From the NCBI GenBank assembly GCA_019565575.1, contig CP067379.1, forward strand, positions 1,054,001-1,118,000: a DNA stretch of 64,000 bases. Reading direction: 5' to 3'. Each line of letters opens with the position of its first letter. Within the stretch, counting starts at the first letter, position 1. The stretch is from Flavobacterium covae. Lineage in GTDB: Bacteria > Bacteroidota > Bacteroidia > Flavobacteriales > Flavobacteriaceae. Made by a program: the position numbers and the translations under genes. Under the pieces are notes generated by a model. It saw nothing but the letters and a program-made list of their open reading frames with translations. It made no database searches and had not been told where the DNA came from. Positions 1-10,112 of the stretch are shown one piece after another.

Positions 1-1256
1 AAATTGAAGCAAAATCCAACAAATACACCTTTGTTTGGCGTGGTTCGGTTGAAAAATACAAAGAGAAATTAGAAGTAAAAATCAACACTATTTTATCTGA
101 TATAGAAAACAGTATACAATCAGAAAACCAAGAACTTAACCAAGAAGCATTGCCAAAAAAAATCAATTCAGATGAATTAAAAGAAAAGCTATCAGAATTG
201 AATAAAAAGTTAAAAGAACCGACTAAGAAACAGGTAAAAGAACTACAGAAATTACAGGAAGAACACCTTCCAAGATTAGAGAAATACGAAAAGGATTTAG
301 AAATACTTGGAAATAGAAACTCTTATAGTAAGACAGACCCTGACGCTACTTTTATGAGAATGAAGGAAGATCATATGAGAAATGGGCAACTCAAACCAGC
401 TTACAACCCTCAAATATCAACTGAAAATCAATTTATTACACACGTTTCTATACATCAAACGACCAACGATACCAACACATTAGAGTCACACTTAAACAGT
501 TTTGAAGAAAACTATAATAGACAAAGTAAAGAAGTTGTCGCCGATGCTGGATATGGCAGTGAAGAAAATTACCAAATGCTTAAAAACAAGCAAATTGAGC
601 CCTTTGTAAAGTACAATTATTTTCATGCAGAGCAGAAAAAGAAACTTAAAGAGAATCCTTTTTAGTGCAAAATTTATTTTACAATCAACAATACGATTTC
701 TATATCTGTCCTATGGGGCAAAAAATGGAAAACATAGGAATAGGTAAGCGAATCTCTAGCAATGGATATGAATCAGAAGTGACTTATTATCAAGCTAAAC
801 GATGCGAAGGATGCCCATTGAGAAGTTTATGCCACAAAGCAAAAGGGAATCGAAAAATAGAAGTCAATCACCCTCTAAATTGCCTAAAAAACGAAGCTAA
901 AGAATTACTAAACTCAAAAAAGGACACAAACACAGAAGTAAAAGACCTGTTGAAGTAGAGGCAGTATTCGGACAACTAAAAAACAACAATAAATTTAATC
1001 GGTTTACATTTTTTGGGTTAGAAATGGTAGAAATGGAGTTTCTACTAATGGCGCTTGGTCATAATTTCAGAAAAATGGTGGCTACAACTACAGATTCAAT
1101 GAAAAAAGCTTTTAAAACAACTCGTTCTTGCTCAACATACAACTATATGACTCGATTTTGCCTTCTAATTGTTTTTGAAAAATTAAATTTTACTAGCAAT
1201 CACCAATATCGTGAATTTGCGGCATAAAAAAAGCTGCCCTTTTAGGACAGCCTCTT
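1..1256 (+). mobile_element. IS1182-type insertion sequence, 3' part
   Basis: The element enters from beyond the left edge, so only its 3' part is visible. It consists of most of a transposase gene followed by a GC-richer inverted-repeat end at 1233-1251 (GCTGCCC / GGACAGC), which also resembles a terminator. Read on the minus strand this end begins GAGGCTGTCCTAAAAG, close to the terminal repeats of the small dispersed repeats at 39325, 52869 and 61483. Family assignment rests on the transposase. The left end and any target duplication cannot be seen. Confidence 0.75.
3..1227 (+). pseudogene. IS1182-family transposase, 5'-truncated by window edge, two frameshifts
   Basis: A DDE transposase read in three frames. 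The first block (3-665) holds the [13 protein letters not shown] segment and the SDPDA-like stretch [16 protein letters not shown] typical of IS1182 transposases, then [13 protein letters not shown], which includes a catalytic-region Asp. The second block (from about 665) has a CPMGQ motif and a Cys cluster (CEGCPLRSLC). The third (to 1227) has the C-terminal VEVEAVFGQLKNN and LMALGHNFRKM segments. The frame changes at a T run near 662 and an A run near 920; adding one base to each run restores a continuous protein. The breaks may be sequencing errors rather than inactivation, and the N-terminus is outside the window. Confidence 0.8.
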
Positions 1257-1283
1257 TAGATTTTTATACAAAAAAAAACATTA

Positions 1284-1291
1284 TATCTTTG
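1284..1291 (+). promoter_or_regulatory. Bacteroidota -10 box (TATCTTTG)
   Basis: Matches the TAnnTTTG promoter element of Bacteroidota and lies 16 bases before the thioesterase ATG. No convincing -33 box is visible. Confidence 0.5.
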
Positions 1292-1306
1292 TAAAAAATT
1301 TAAATT

Positions 1307-1819
1307 ATGCAACCTAAATACCCTTCAGAATCCTTAACTGTTATTACTGACTTAGTTTTACCTGGCGAAACCAATCCGTTAAATAATTTATTTGGCGGTG
1401 AACTTTTGGCTAGAATGGATCGTGCAGCAAGTATAGCTGCTAGGAGACATTCACGACGAATTACAGTTACTGCTTCCGTAAATCACGTTGCTTTTAATAG
1501 ATCTATTCCTTTAGGAAGTGTGGTAACTATTGAAGCAAAAGTATCTAGAGCTTTTAATTCTTCTATGGAAATTTTTTTAGATGTATGGATTGAAGATCGT
1601 GAATCGGGTAATCGTACTAAAGCTAACGAAGCTATTTATACATTTGTGGCAGTAGACGAAACAGGAAGACCTGTTGAAGTTCCTCAAATAATACCTCAAA
1701 CGGAGGAGGAAAAATCAAGATATGATGCCGCTTTAAGAAGAAAGCAATTGAGTCTGGTATTAGCTGGAAAAATGAAACCAGATGAAGCCACAGAATTAAA
1801 AGCTTTATTTATCCAATAA
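1307..1819 (+). CDS. Acyl-CoA thioesterase (hot-dog fold, YciA/BFIT type)
   Basis: Intact 170-residue cytosolic protein of the hot-dog acyl-CoA hydrolase family, which cleaves acyl-CoA to free acid and CoA. The typical N-terminal block NPLNNLFGGELLARMD is present (residues about 24-39), with the Asp of LARMD and the following ASIAARRHS helix as in family members. A second conserved stretch, VNHVAFNRSIPLGSVV, follows. The start is set by a TAnnTTTG promoter just upstream. It stands alone between the IS element and a MITE-like repeat. Substrate chain length cannot be read from the sequence. Confidence 0.88.
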   Translation: MQPKYPSESLTVITDLVLPGETNPLNNLFGGELLARMDRAASIAARRHSRRITVTASVNHVAFNRSIPLGSVVTIEAKVSRAFNSSMEIFLDVWIEDRESGNRTKANEAIYTFVAVDETGRPVEVPQIIPQTEEEKSRYDAALRRKQLSLVLAGKMKPDEATELKALFIQ

Positions 1820-1829
1820 TAAAAAAGAG

Positions 1830-2010
1830 GAAGGTGTTCTAAAAAGTAAATAAAGTAATATTTGGTTTATCACTACCGTAATAAGAGGTATCTTATAAAA
1901 TATTATGTAACTTACCTAACTATTGATTTCATTGGGTCTGACTTTGATTGACTGTAGCGACATGACTAAACCAGATTAAATAACAAAATGATACCTTTTT
2001 GAACACCTTC
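1830..2010. repeat. MITE-like element with about 17-bp terminal inverted repeats
   Basis: The left end GAAGGTGTTCTAAAAAG (from 1830) and the reverse complement of the right end, GAAGGTGTTCAAAAAGG (ending 2010), match at nearly all positions over 17 bases. The 180 bases between contain no gene. It fills the space between the thioesterase and the convergent S9 peptidase. The TIRs resemble those of the repeat at 50211-50341 and, more loosely, the IS1182 end at 1233-1256. It could alternatively act as a bidirectional terminator, but the arms are too far apart for a normal hairpin. Confidence 0.6.
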
Positions 2011-2028
2011 GTTTTTTAAAAAGAAATA

Positions 2029-3972
2029 CTATTTTAGCAAATATTCTTCCATATATCGTATAACTGCTAAACGCTGAAAATCAATATTTGCTTTTTTACG
2101 AAACCCATGTCCTTCATCTTTTGCTTCTAAGTACCAAACTACATTTCCTTGTGATTTTAATTTATCGCGTATTTGAGTAGCTTCGGTTACAGGTACACGT
2201 GGATCATTTGTTCCTTGGATGATAAACATTGGTTTTTTAATTTTATCTGTATTATTCAAAGGCGATATTTTATCTAAGAACTCATACATTTTAGGATTAC
2301 GTTCATCTCCGTATTCTACACGACGTAAATCACGACGATAGTTTTCTGTGTTTTTTAGAAATGTATTAAAATTAGAAATTCCTACAACATCTACACTACA
2401 ACGAATTTTATCGGCATAATGAAATGCTGTTGCTAAGGTCATATAGCCCCCATAGCTTCCTCCCATAATCATAATACGATCCTGATCTAAATCGGGCTGT
2501 TGCGCAATCCACTCTAACAAAGCACCAATATCTTTAACGGAATCCTCTCTTAGAAAACCATTATCTTTAGCTAAATAGGTTTTTCCAAATCCCGAAGACC
2601 CTCTTACATTAGGATAAATTAGGGCTACTCCCATTTCATTTGTATAATAATTATTAGCTCCTAAAAATGATGCTAAGGACTGTCCTTCAGGTCCTCCATG
2701 AATACTAATCATAACAGGTCTTTTTCCTGTAAATTTTTGAGAGGCAGGATAGTAAAAACCTGAAATTTTCATTCCGTCAAAACTTTTCCATTCAATTTGT
2801 TTAGGAATAGACATATCTTTTTTTTGCATTTCACCTAGTTCGCTCTCTGTCCAACGTGTAATTTTTTGGGTTTTTAAATTTAATTTATACACATCCGAAG
2901 AAGAGTCAGCTGTAGATTGTGAAAAGAAAATATTTTGTCCCTCTTTAGTAAATCGTACATTTCCTATTAAGCCATTGTGAATATTAGGAATTGCTTTAAA
3001 TTGTTTTGTTGCCGTTTCCATCAAATACAATTTATGGACTCCTCCCTTCATTGGTTGTAAAAACTAATTTTGTTTTATCTTCACTCAAATCATAGCTTTC
3101 TACATCCCATGGAATAGAGGAGGTTAAATATGATATTTTTTTGGTTTGAAGGTTAAATAATGCCAAACGTTTAAATTCATTATCTCGATCCGTTGTAAAC
3201 CAAATTTCATCTGTTTTCTTTGAAAAGTTAGCATTTGTTTGTACAATGCCTTTATCTGCTCTGTTAGTAATCTCTGTTAGTTTACTTGTAGTGGTGTCTA
3301 ACATCCAAATATGCGATTCGTTAGCTGAAATACCTTCTGTAATGAGCAGTTTTTTCCCATCTTCAGAAATATCCGTAATACTCCAACCTCCTCCTTTTAC
3401 TTCTAAAACTAATCGAGTAGATGAAGGATCATTAGGATTTATATAATAAATATCACGATCGCTTCCATTGCGTTTAGTTGAAGAAAAGTAAAATCCAGCC
3501 CCCTTTTTTTTCCAAGTTACGTTTCCATTTTGAGAACGTCCTCCATCTGTTAATAAGGTGGACTGTCCTGTTTTTAGGTCTAATTTATATAATTGTCCAA
3601 ATTCATTTCCTCCTGCGTCACGACTATAGATTAAGTATTCTCCTTTTACTGGTTCATAAGATGCGTTGGCAATAGGTTCTTCAAAAAAGTAATTTGGGTA
3701 CGAGTACCCAAAGGCTGTGTTACCTTATGTAATTGATTTGTTGATCCAAAGCGCGTAAAAACAATTACTTCATCTTTTATAGGATGTACGGTTGATAAAC
3801 CAGCTCCCCTTGTTTCTGTATATTTTTTTACCTTTTGCAGTAATTCTTTAGAAATGGGTGCAATATTTTCTGCAATCAAGTTTTCATTGGGCAGGACTTC
3901 ATTTCTTTTGTCTTGTGCAATTGTTTCTATACCTAAAAATAGTACAAACAATTGTAATGGTAATTTTCTCAT
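2029..3972 (-). CDS. S9 family prolyl oligopeptidase, exported (two frameshifts)
   Basis: A serine peptidase of about 645 residues that hydrolyses peptides in the cell envelope. The N-terminus (MRKLPLQLFVLFLG...IAQ) is a signal peptide. A beta-propeller-like region follows, then an alpha/beta-hydrolase domain carrying the catalytic Ser in GGSYGGYM, the Asp in GTNDPRVP and the His in DEGHGF. ISIHGGPEG is the oxyanion-hole region. The reading frame breaks near 3689 (one T missing from a T run) and near 3050 (one extra G), and the adjoining frames join to a normal-length protein. It is the last gene of a leftward run with the EamA, SDR and Zn-ribbon genes, 36 bases after the EamA stop. Confidence 0.85.
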
Positions 3973-4008
3973 AATTTATATTAACTAATGTTTTTTATTA
4001 CTAGTTTG

Positions 4009-4909
4009 CTATCCTTTTTTGATTCCTTTATTAATAAGATAAATACCAAAGATAACAACGGCTACTCCAATTCCTAAAGTAAGAGTAAGTGGTTCGTTAA
4101 AAATAATGGCTCCTAAAATTACAGCCACTATAGGATTAACGTAAGCATAAATACTGCTTACTTCGGTAGGTAAGTGTTGCAAAACATATATTAGGGCTAT
4201 AAAAGTAGTAATAGAACCAAATACCACTAAATAAGCAATGGACCACCATGCTTGCGACGGAATTTCAAGTAAACCTATAGAAGTTCCAGTAGCTCCTGTA
4301 TATGCAAAAAGTAAAATACTAGAAATAAGCATTTGTAGTCCTATACTAAAATAAGGGTTGAAGTTTTTAGCTTTCTTTTTAGTATACATACTACCTACAG
4401 CCCAGGTAATAGTAGCTAAAACAGAAAGAAAAATTCCAAATTGAAAATCGGGTTTGATAAAATCAGCTAAATAATCAAAAAACACGATACATACACCACT
4501 AAAACTTACTAGTAATCCAACAATGGCTAGTTTTGATAATCGCTCGCCATTAAAAAAACTAATAATTACGATCCATAATGGAAAAATAGCTCCAATTACA
4601 GCTCCTAATCCACTAGAAATATATTTTACTCCCCAAGTACTGAGTCCGTTACTTAATACAAAATTTAAAATACTTAGAATTAAAATAGTTCGCCATTGTT
4701 TAGCTTTGGGCCATGGTGCCTTTTTAAACCAGAAATAACTTATATAAAAAAAGGCTGCTATAAATTGTCGAATAGCAGCTAATTGTAAAGCAGGCATTGC
4801 TTTTACTCCTTGTTTTGAAGCCAACCAAGTTGTGCCAAAAAAAAAAGCAAACCCATATAAGAGCTAGAATAGGTAATCCTAAGGACTGTATTTTTTGAAT
4901 TAGTTTCAT
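4009..4909 (-). CDS. EamA/DMT-superfamily transporter (one frameshift)
   Basis: An inner-membrane drug/metabolite transporter of about 300 residues with roughly ten hydrophobic helices in two EamA repeats. The second repeat starts near the PDFQFGIFLSVLATITWAVG segment. The N-terminal part (MKLIQKIQSLGLPILALIWVC) is in another frame, and adding one T to a run of ten near 4845 restores the expected FFGTTWLASK join of this family. Its ATG overlaps the stop of the SDR gene (TAATG), so the two are translationally coupled. The substrate is unknown. Confidence 0.8.
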
Positions 4910-5739
4910 TAATAAAGATCTATATTAAATTTGTATTGTAATTCATTTCTTAAAAAGGTAGAATCAATTATTTTTCCCTCTGTATCTGAATCAATAAATT
5001 TTGGTATTTCTAAATTGTTTTCTATTGCTTTCTTTGTATAGTAGCTTTTTCGTGTAGGATGGAAAGGAGCTACCGCATTTAATGTTTTTCCCCATACTTT
5101 ATTATGATCATGATGGTTTAATACTGCTTCTATAATACCTATACAATCCGTTTGATGAATTAGGTTTATTGGTGCTTCTGGATTTTCTAGGTTTTCTTTT
5201 CCTGCTAAATGTTTTACAGGGTGTCTATCTTGTCCTATTAATCCTCCAAAACGTATTATAGTTGTTTTGAATTTTGTATTATTTTGTAACATTTGTTCTA
5301 CTTCTACTAATTGTTGACCACCTTCTGTCGATGGAATTGGTATATTTTTTTCTGTTAGTATAATTCTTTCAGGCGTATCTCCATACACAGAGGTAGAACT
5401 TATAAAAAGCACTTTTGATATACTAGAGGTTTCAATATAAGGGATAAGATTTTTAATTTTTGTAACAAAATTTTCATTGCTATTCTTCCGTAATTTAGGA
5501 GGTATATTGATCACTAAAATATCGGATTCTTCCAAAAAATCTGAAATGTTTTTTGTAATTCCATCTTCAGATAGTTGAATTAAATAGGCTTGAATTTTTA
5601 ATTTTTCTAGAATCTTTAGTTTATCTAAAGAAGTTGTTGAGCCTTTTATTGTTTCTCCTTTTAAAATTAGTTTTTTTGCTAAGGGTAATCCTAGCCAACC
5701 GCAGCCTAAGATTGAAATTTTTTTATCTTTATAAATCAT
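4909..5739 (-). CDS. NAD(P)-dependent SDR epimerase/dehydratase-like protein (YeeZ type)
   Basis: Intact 276-residue protein of the atypical/extended SDR superfamily. The N-terminal dinucleotide-binding motif is present as ILGCGWLGLPLA (residues about 10-21). ISSTSVYGDTP and RFGGLIGQDRHP match the positions of the substrate-side segments in epimerase-like SDRs, and the catalytic YxxxK is not obvious. The gene overlaps the upstream Zn-ribbon gene by four bases (ATGA) and the downstream EamA gene by one base, so all three are one transcript. The reaction is unknown. Confidence 0.75.
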   Translation of the reverse strand: MIYKDKKISILGCGWLGLPLAKKLILKGETIKGSTTSLDKLKILEKLKIQAYLIQLSEDGITKNISDFLEESDILVINIPPKLRKNSNENFVTKIKNLIPYIETSSISKVLFISSTSVYGDTPERIILTEKNIPIPSTEGGQQLVEVEQMLQNNTKFKTTIIRFGGLIGQDRHPVKHLAGKENLENPEAPINLIHQTDCIGIIEAVLNHHDHNKVWGKTLNAVAPFHPTRKSYYTKKAIENNLEIPKFIDSDTEGKIIDSTFLRNELQYKFNIDLY

Positions 5740-6089
5740 TTTTTAAGATTCTTTTTAACTAAAATGTAGAAATCATTTTCGAGTGCTCTATACCCTTGGT
5801 CATATAAAAAGTAATAGATATTACCCGTTTTAGTAGTATATATTGAGGTAAAATATTCAAAATCAAACCCTTTACTTATTAGCTTTGTTCGGTTTGTTTT
5901 AGTTTTACTTTCTGAATTGAGTTCAGTTAATATACGATAATTTTTACGAAGTTTATTATTAATATTGCGCATCAGATTGGTACAATCTTTATTCATGCGA
6001 TTGTTATAAGTATTACGACACGCATCACTGCAAAACTTTTTGTCTTCGCGACCTACAAATTTTTCGTCACATTCTAAACATTGTTTCAT
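5736..6089 (-). CDS. Small zinc-ribbon protein, conserved hypothetical
   Basis: A 117-residue protein beginning with a four-cysteine zinc ribbon: CLEC at residues 4-7 and CSDAC at about 20-24, with FVGREDKKF between. The rest is basic and helical (NNRMNKDCTNLMRNINNKLRKNY), followed by a short mixed region. Similar small zinc-ribbon proteins are common in Flavobacteriia without assigned function. It is the first gene of a leftward operon and its stop overlaps the SDR start. Nucleic-acid binding is possible but only inferred from the ribbon and the charge. Confidence 0.65.
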   Translation of the reverse strand: MKQCLECDEKFVGREDKKFCSDACRNTYNNRMNKDCTNLMRNINNKLRKNYRILTELNSESKTKTNRTKLISKGFDFEYFTSIYTTKTGNIYYFLYDQGYRALENDFYILVKKNLKK

Positions 6090-6335
6090 ATCTATTGCTA
6101 TTATCTTATCAATAAAATTTTATTATTTTTTTAAACAAACCTTATGATCTCTCTCTTTTCATCTATTAACTTAGGTATTTATAAAGAACGGAAAAATCAA
6201 ATCAAAAGTGTTAGTTTTACGCTACAAATTCATAGGTAATCATTAATATATACTTTTTAATCTATAATTTTACGAATACGTTGTAGTTTATATTACCTTT
6301 TACTTTTATTGTAATTGACTGTTAAATAATACGTT

Positions 6336-7265
6336 TTATAAATAGGTTTGTACAGTATAATTTTTTTCACCAATTTTAGCTATATTTTTTATTATTTTGT
6401 ATTGTTCTTCTTTTTGAATTTCGTTTAATTTATCAATAGTCATCATTTTGTCAAAGTCTTCCAAATTTATTTTTTTTACGACTATATTTTCATAAATAGA
6501 TTTAAACATTGTTACTGATGAGAAAGAAAATGATTTCTCTATATCATATCCTTTATCATCCATTGTTAAGGGTTTCGGAACTGTATTATTTGATACAAAA
6601 TTTATTAAATTAATATTATCTGTGTCTCCTTTTAATACGAGTACGTTATCAACTATATTGATTATTTCAATAGAATCCTTTCCAATAGTCAATTTTTTTC
6701 CGATCTCATTTTTTGTTAAATTAATAGAATTGTAACCTACTATAAAATCCATTTTCATGATCAAAGAACCATGAATTTTTGTGCTATCGGATTGGTTACT
6801 ATTTAAAGGGTAATTGCGAGTAATTTGATAAATATCGTTTTCAATTCTATTTCCTCCTCCTTGTGTATTTTTGATTACTAATGAATCTTTACCATAAAAA
6901 AGTTTATTTTTGGACTTGTTGATTTCAATTAATGAACTACGTAATTTGTTGTTATTTAAATTGTTAAGTATATTGACAATAAAGTATAGTCGATCTTTTT
7001 CAATTTTAATTTTTGCAGTTTTATTCATCAACTTATAGTAAGAATCTGCTTCCTCGAATGAAAATGGTTTTGAAAAATAATCTTCTGAATTATAAATTGC
7101 TGTTTTAAATTTAAAATCTTGAACTTTTAAGATCTCGCTATTTATTCCGTAAATCAAGTTAACTATCGTTTTCCGGTCTTCTTCTTTTAAAATCTTTTGA
7201 GTTTGTGCCTTTTGGAAAAATAATAGGATTACAATTACTGGAAGTGCTTTATTGTAATATTTCAT
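6336..7265 (-). CDS. Hypothetical exported protein
   Basis: An intact 309-residue protein that I do not recognise. The first 22 residues (hydrophobic PVIVILLFFQ, then AQTQ) look like a Sec signal peptide with cleavage near Gln22. The mature part is rich in Lys, Asn and Ile, with no clear motif and no membrane segment. There is no lipobox and no T9SS sorting domain, so a periplasmic or Sec-exported soluble protein is the simplest reading. It is monocistronic, with about 330 bases of divergent intergenic DNA upstream. Confidence 0.55.
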   Translation of the reverse strand: MKYYNKALPVIVILLFFQKAQTQKILKEEDRKTIVNLIYGINSEILKVQDFKFKTAIYNSEDYFSKPFSFEEADSYYKLMNKTAKIKIEKDRLYFIVNILNNLNNNKLRSSLIEINKSKNKLFYGKDSLVIKNTQGGGNRIENDIYQITRNYPLNSNQSDSTKIHGSLIMKMDFIVGYNSINLTKNEIGKKLTIGKDSIEIINIVDNVLVLKGDTDNINLINFVSNNTVPKPLTMDDKGYDIEKSFSFSSVTMFKSIYENIVVKKINLEDFDKMMTIDKLNEIQKEEQYKIIKNIAKIGEKNYTVQTYL

Positions 7266-7597
7266 AGTTTTTGATTTTTTATGCTAACGCACAATATGTG
7301 TATGATCTTGTAATTGGTACTTTTTAGTACGTATTTAAATGGAATAAAACTTGTACTAACGATACACATCATACTTCAATTCTTTATAAATAGTATTTCT
7401 CCAAAGGGTAAAAAACAAGTATGTTTTTGAATATAAAGGTAGCAAAAAAATACTTTCAAACGACAACAAATAATTACAACCGATAATAAATAATTAGTAA
7501 CCGAATCATTATGAGATAAGTACTCAAATTTGCATTGTCGGATAAATGAAACGACAATTGATTTTAGATAAATAATAACATTTAAATTTTAAACGCC
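7266..7597. other. Divergent intergenic region with a direct repeat
   Basis: This lies between a leftward hypothetical gene and the rightward ssb-like gene, and no coding sequence is apparent. A near-direct repeat, AAATAATTACAACCGA at 7468-7483 and AAATAATTAGTAACCGA at 7488-7504, has a spacing of about two helical turns, which could be an operator. This is suggestive only. Confidence 0.35.
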
Positions 7598-7930
7598 ATG
7601 AATGCCTTAAAAAACAAAGTACAATTAATTGGTCACGTAGGACAAGAACCTGAAATCAGAATCCTTGAAGGAGGAAAAAAATTAGCTAAATTAACATTAG
7701 CAACAAATGAAGTGTATTATAATGAAAAAAAGAAAAAGTAACAGATACACAATGGCATTATATTACGGCTTGGGGTAAAACTGCCGAAATTATTGAAAAC
7801 TTTGTCACAAAAGGCAAAGAAATAATGGTAGAAGGAAAAATAACCTATAAAAACTGGGAGGATAAAAATGAGTGAAAAACGCAATACAACAGAAATCGTG
7901 ATAAATGAGTTGTTATTAATCAGTAAGTAA
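7598..7930 (+). pseudogene. ssb: Single-stranded DNA-binding protein, frameshifted small paralogue
   Basis: The first 47 codons read MNALKNKVQLIGHVGQEPEI and continue with KKLAKLTLATNEVYYN, the OB-fold start of SSB. The frame then breaks in an A run near 7730. The next frame gives DTQWHYITAWGKTAEIIENF and KGKEIMVEGKITYKNWEDKN, and a second break near 7872 is followed by TTEIVINELLLI. Together these cover a complete OB fold of about 110 residues with no acidic C-terminal tail, so it is the short accessory type rather than the main housekeeping SSB. The first break is a one-base homopolymer loss; the second is less clear, so real decay is possible. Confidence 0.7.
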
Positions 7931-8076
7931 AATTATATTCATAAAGTTACCTTAAAATAATTAATTTTAGAAACTATTTCATAAAATGTATAAGTTAAAA
8001 GTTTAGGCTTGGATTTTCATATATCTTATAATAATATTTCATGCAAAAATATCTATTGTAAATTTTTAATTAAAAG

Positions 8077-8115
8077 AATTACACTCGAAATTCCTGAATC
8101 TCGTGTGTAATTTCT
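8077..8115. terminator. Bidirectional hairpin between convergent genes
   Basis: GAATTACACTCGA and TCGTGTGTAATTTC form a stem of about 13 pairs with one or two mismatches, followed by T-rich sequence on both sides. It lies between the ssb-like gene and the convergent AraC regulator. Confidence 0.55.
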
Positions 8116-8125
8116 TTTTCTATCA

Positions 8126-9832
8126 TTAATTTACAGATGTTTGGGAGTTATTTAATTCTTTAATAAAATAGCTTGGTTTTATCCCAGTTTTTTTAGAGAA
8201 AGCATTGGAAAAAGATTCTGCTGTATTAAAGCCAAATTCATTAGCAAGGGCTAGTATAGTAAATCTTCTTATTTTATCATCTTTTTGTAAAATTCTTAAA
8301 GCATAATCTATTCTCAAATCATTTATATATTGTATAAATGTTTTTTGTTTATACTCATTAATGATTTTCGAAACATATTTTGTATTTGTTTGAAATTCAT
8401 CTGCTACATTTTGAATGGTCAAATTAATTTTTAAAAATCCTTTCTCGTTCTCGAAGAAAGTCAGTTTTTCTAAAATATCGTTTAGCTTTTCTTCATTTAT
8501 ACCAATTTCTTTTTCTTCAATTATAATTCTTTCATTCTGAGCAATTGACTCAGTTATAATTGTTCTATTATCTAGTTCCTTTATTAATTCTTGAAAACGC
8601 TCCTTATACAGTTTTTTTGTTTTTTTATTGTTCAGAAAAAGAATTAATACTAAAAAAATAGATAAGATAGTAGTTATGATTGCTATAATATAATTATTTT
8701 TTAAACTTTGAATAGTGGTGTCTTTGTTCTCTATTAAATTAGGTATTTGATATTTCTTGATGATTACCTTATTTAATAAATGATTTTTCTTATTGATTAG
8801 ACTATCAATGGAGGTTAATTGAGTCAAATATTTTAAATGGTTTTCTTTATCACCACTCCTTTTATAGTAATCAACTAGATAGGTGTAACCATCTGTAAAT
8901 TCAGGAAAAATGGATTTAGTTTTTCTGTAGACAGAATCTACCAGTTGAAAGTTTTTTACTGCTAAATTTTTCAGCCCTAATTTTTCGTAAGCTATGCCTC
9001 TATAATAATAGCCAGCAATAACATTTGTACTGTCTTTAAATTCGATAAACTTAGGTAATGATTTATTTATACTATCTAAAGCAATTTTGTATTTCTTTTT
9101 GTTTATCTGATTTGAACCTTCATTTAATACAAAAAGGTATTTATAATACTCATTATTTGTCTTTAGAGCTAATTTGTAGCCTATTCTATTATAATAGGAA
9201 CAGGAATCAGTCTTTTTAAGACTTTTATAAGCGTCAGCTAGGCAAAATAAAACATTGGTATGCAGGTATGAAAAATTATTTCCCGTATATTTCTGATTCT
9301 TACTGTAATTATAACATTCTTTATAGATAGGCAAAGCCTCCATTACATCACCATAATGTTCTGAAATAAAAGTTGCTATATCTAAACGACTTCTATAATA
9401 TAAATCCAGGTCTTTATTTTTTACTTCTTTTACAGCCAGATTAAAATTTTCCATAGCTTCATTATACCTGCCTAACTGTATCAATTTAAAGGCCTTTTCT
9501 CGATATCCTGTAAATGGAAAAAATTTACTTTTTGAACCTTTAGTATATTTGATTACACTATCAAAATATTTAATGGACACTGAAGCAGGTTTGTTATATA
9601 ATAACATATAATAATATTGTGCCACATAAATTGAACTATCACTTTTTACAGCCTTATTATAATAAATCTTTAAAATTTTAGAACGTAATTTTTCATTACT
9701 AGTATTATCATAGTAAAGGTCGTTTAATTTATTCAAGTTTAGTTTGGCTAAATTGATTTCTTTGCTTTGTGCCTTTGTTGTACCATAATTTGATAGTATA
9801 AGTAAGAAAATAATTGATAATAAATGCTTCAT
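8126..9832 (-). CDS. AraC-family regulator with TPR sensor region and one membrane helix
   Basis: A protein of about 568 residues in the order signal peptide (MKHLLSIIFLLILSNYG), periplasmic TPR-like helical repeats, one transmembrane helix (NYIIAIITTILSIFLVLILF), a short coiled segment, and a C-terminal AraC DNA-binding domain. The AraC domain includes RIDYALRILQ, LANEFGFNTAESFSNAFSKK and TGIKPSYF. This is the usual Bacteroidota one-protein membrane regulator. The ATG at 9832 is preferred to an upstream TTG because it begins the signal peptide. The target genes are unknown, and the nearby 309-residue exported protein is one candidate by proximity only. Confidence 0.85.
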   Translation of the reverse strand: MKHLLSIIFLLILSNYGTTKAQSKEINLAKLNLNKLNDLYYDNTSNEKLRSKILKIYYNKAVKSDSSIYVAQYYYMLLYNKPASVSIKYFDSVIKYTKGSKSKFFPFTGYREKAFKLIQLGRYNEAMENFNLAVKEVKNKDLDLYYRSRLDIATFISEHYGDVMEALPIYKECYNYSKNQKYTGNNFSYLHTNVLFCLADAYKSLKKTDSCSYYNRIGYKLALKTNNEYYKYLFVLNEGSNQINKKKYKIALDSINKSLPKFIEFKDSTNVIAGYYYRGIAYEKLGLKNLAVKNFQLVDSVYRKTKSIFPEFTDGYTYLVDYYKRSGDKENHLKYLTQLTSIDSLINKKNHLLNKVIIKKYQIPNLIENKDTTIQSLKNNYIIAIITTILSIFLVLILFLNNKKTKKLYKERFQELIKELDNRTIITESIAQNERIIIEEKEIGINEEKLNDILEKLTFFENEKGFLKINLTIQNVADEFQTNTKYVSKIINEYKQKTFIQYINDLRIDYALRILQKDDKIRRFTILALANEFGFNTAESFSNAFSKKTGIKPSYFIKELNNSQTSVN

Positions 9833-10112
9833 TTTATATGTTTTGCTAAAATTCAAAAAAGAATTTGATAATTTAATTTGTAGGTTAAACTATTGTTTAT
9901 CAGTGAAATGTTTGTAGAAGGAATCTGGTTTTCCTGAATCCAGACCTTAAATTCCTGAATTCGAGTATATTGATTTGTACATCGCATTTACCTCCCTTTA
10001 CTTTGCATCGCAATACTGAGACAAAGGTATTAAAACAAGTAAAGCTTTAAGACTTTAATTCAGCATTATTTGACGATTGGGTAGGGGATAAACAAGTAAC
10101 AAACAAAAAACT

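Noticed and set aside
1024..1227. Separate small gene after the transposase
   Set aside because: It is the C-terminus of the IS1182 transposase read after a one-base break, not an independent gene.
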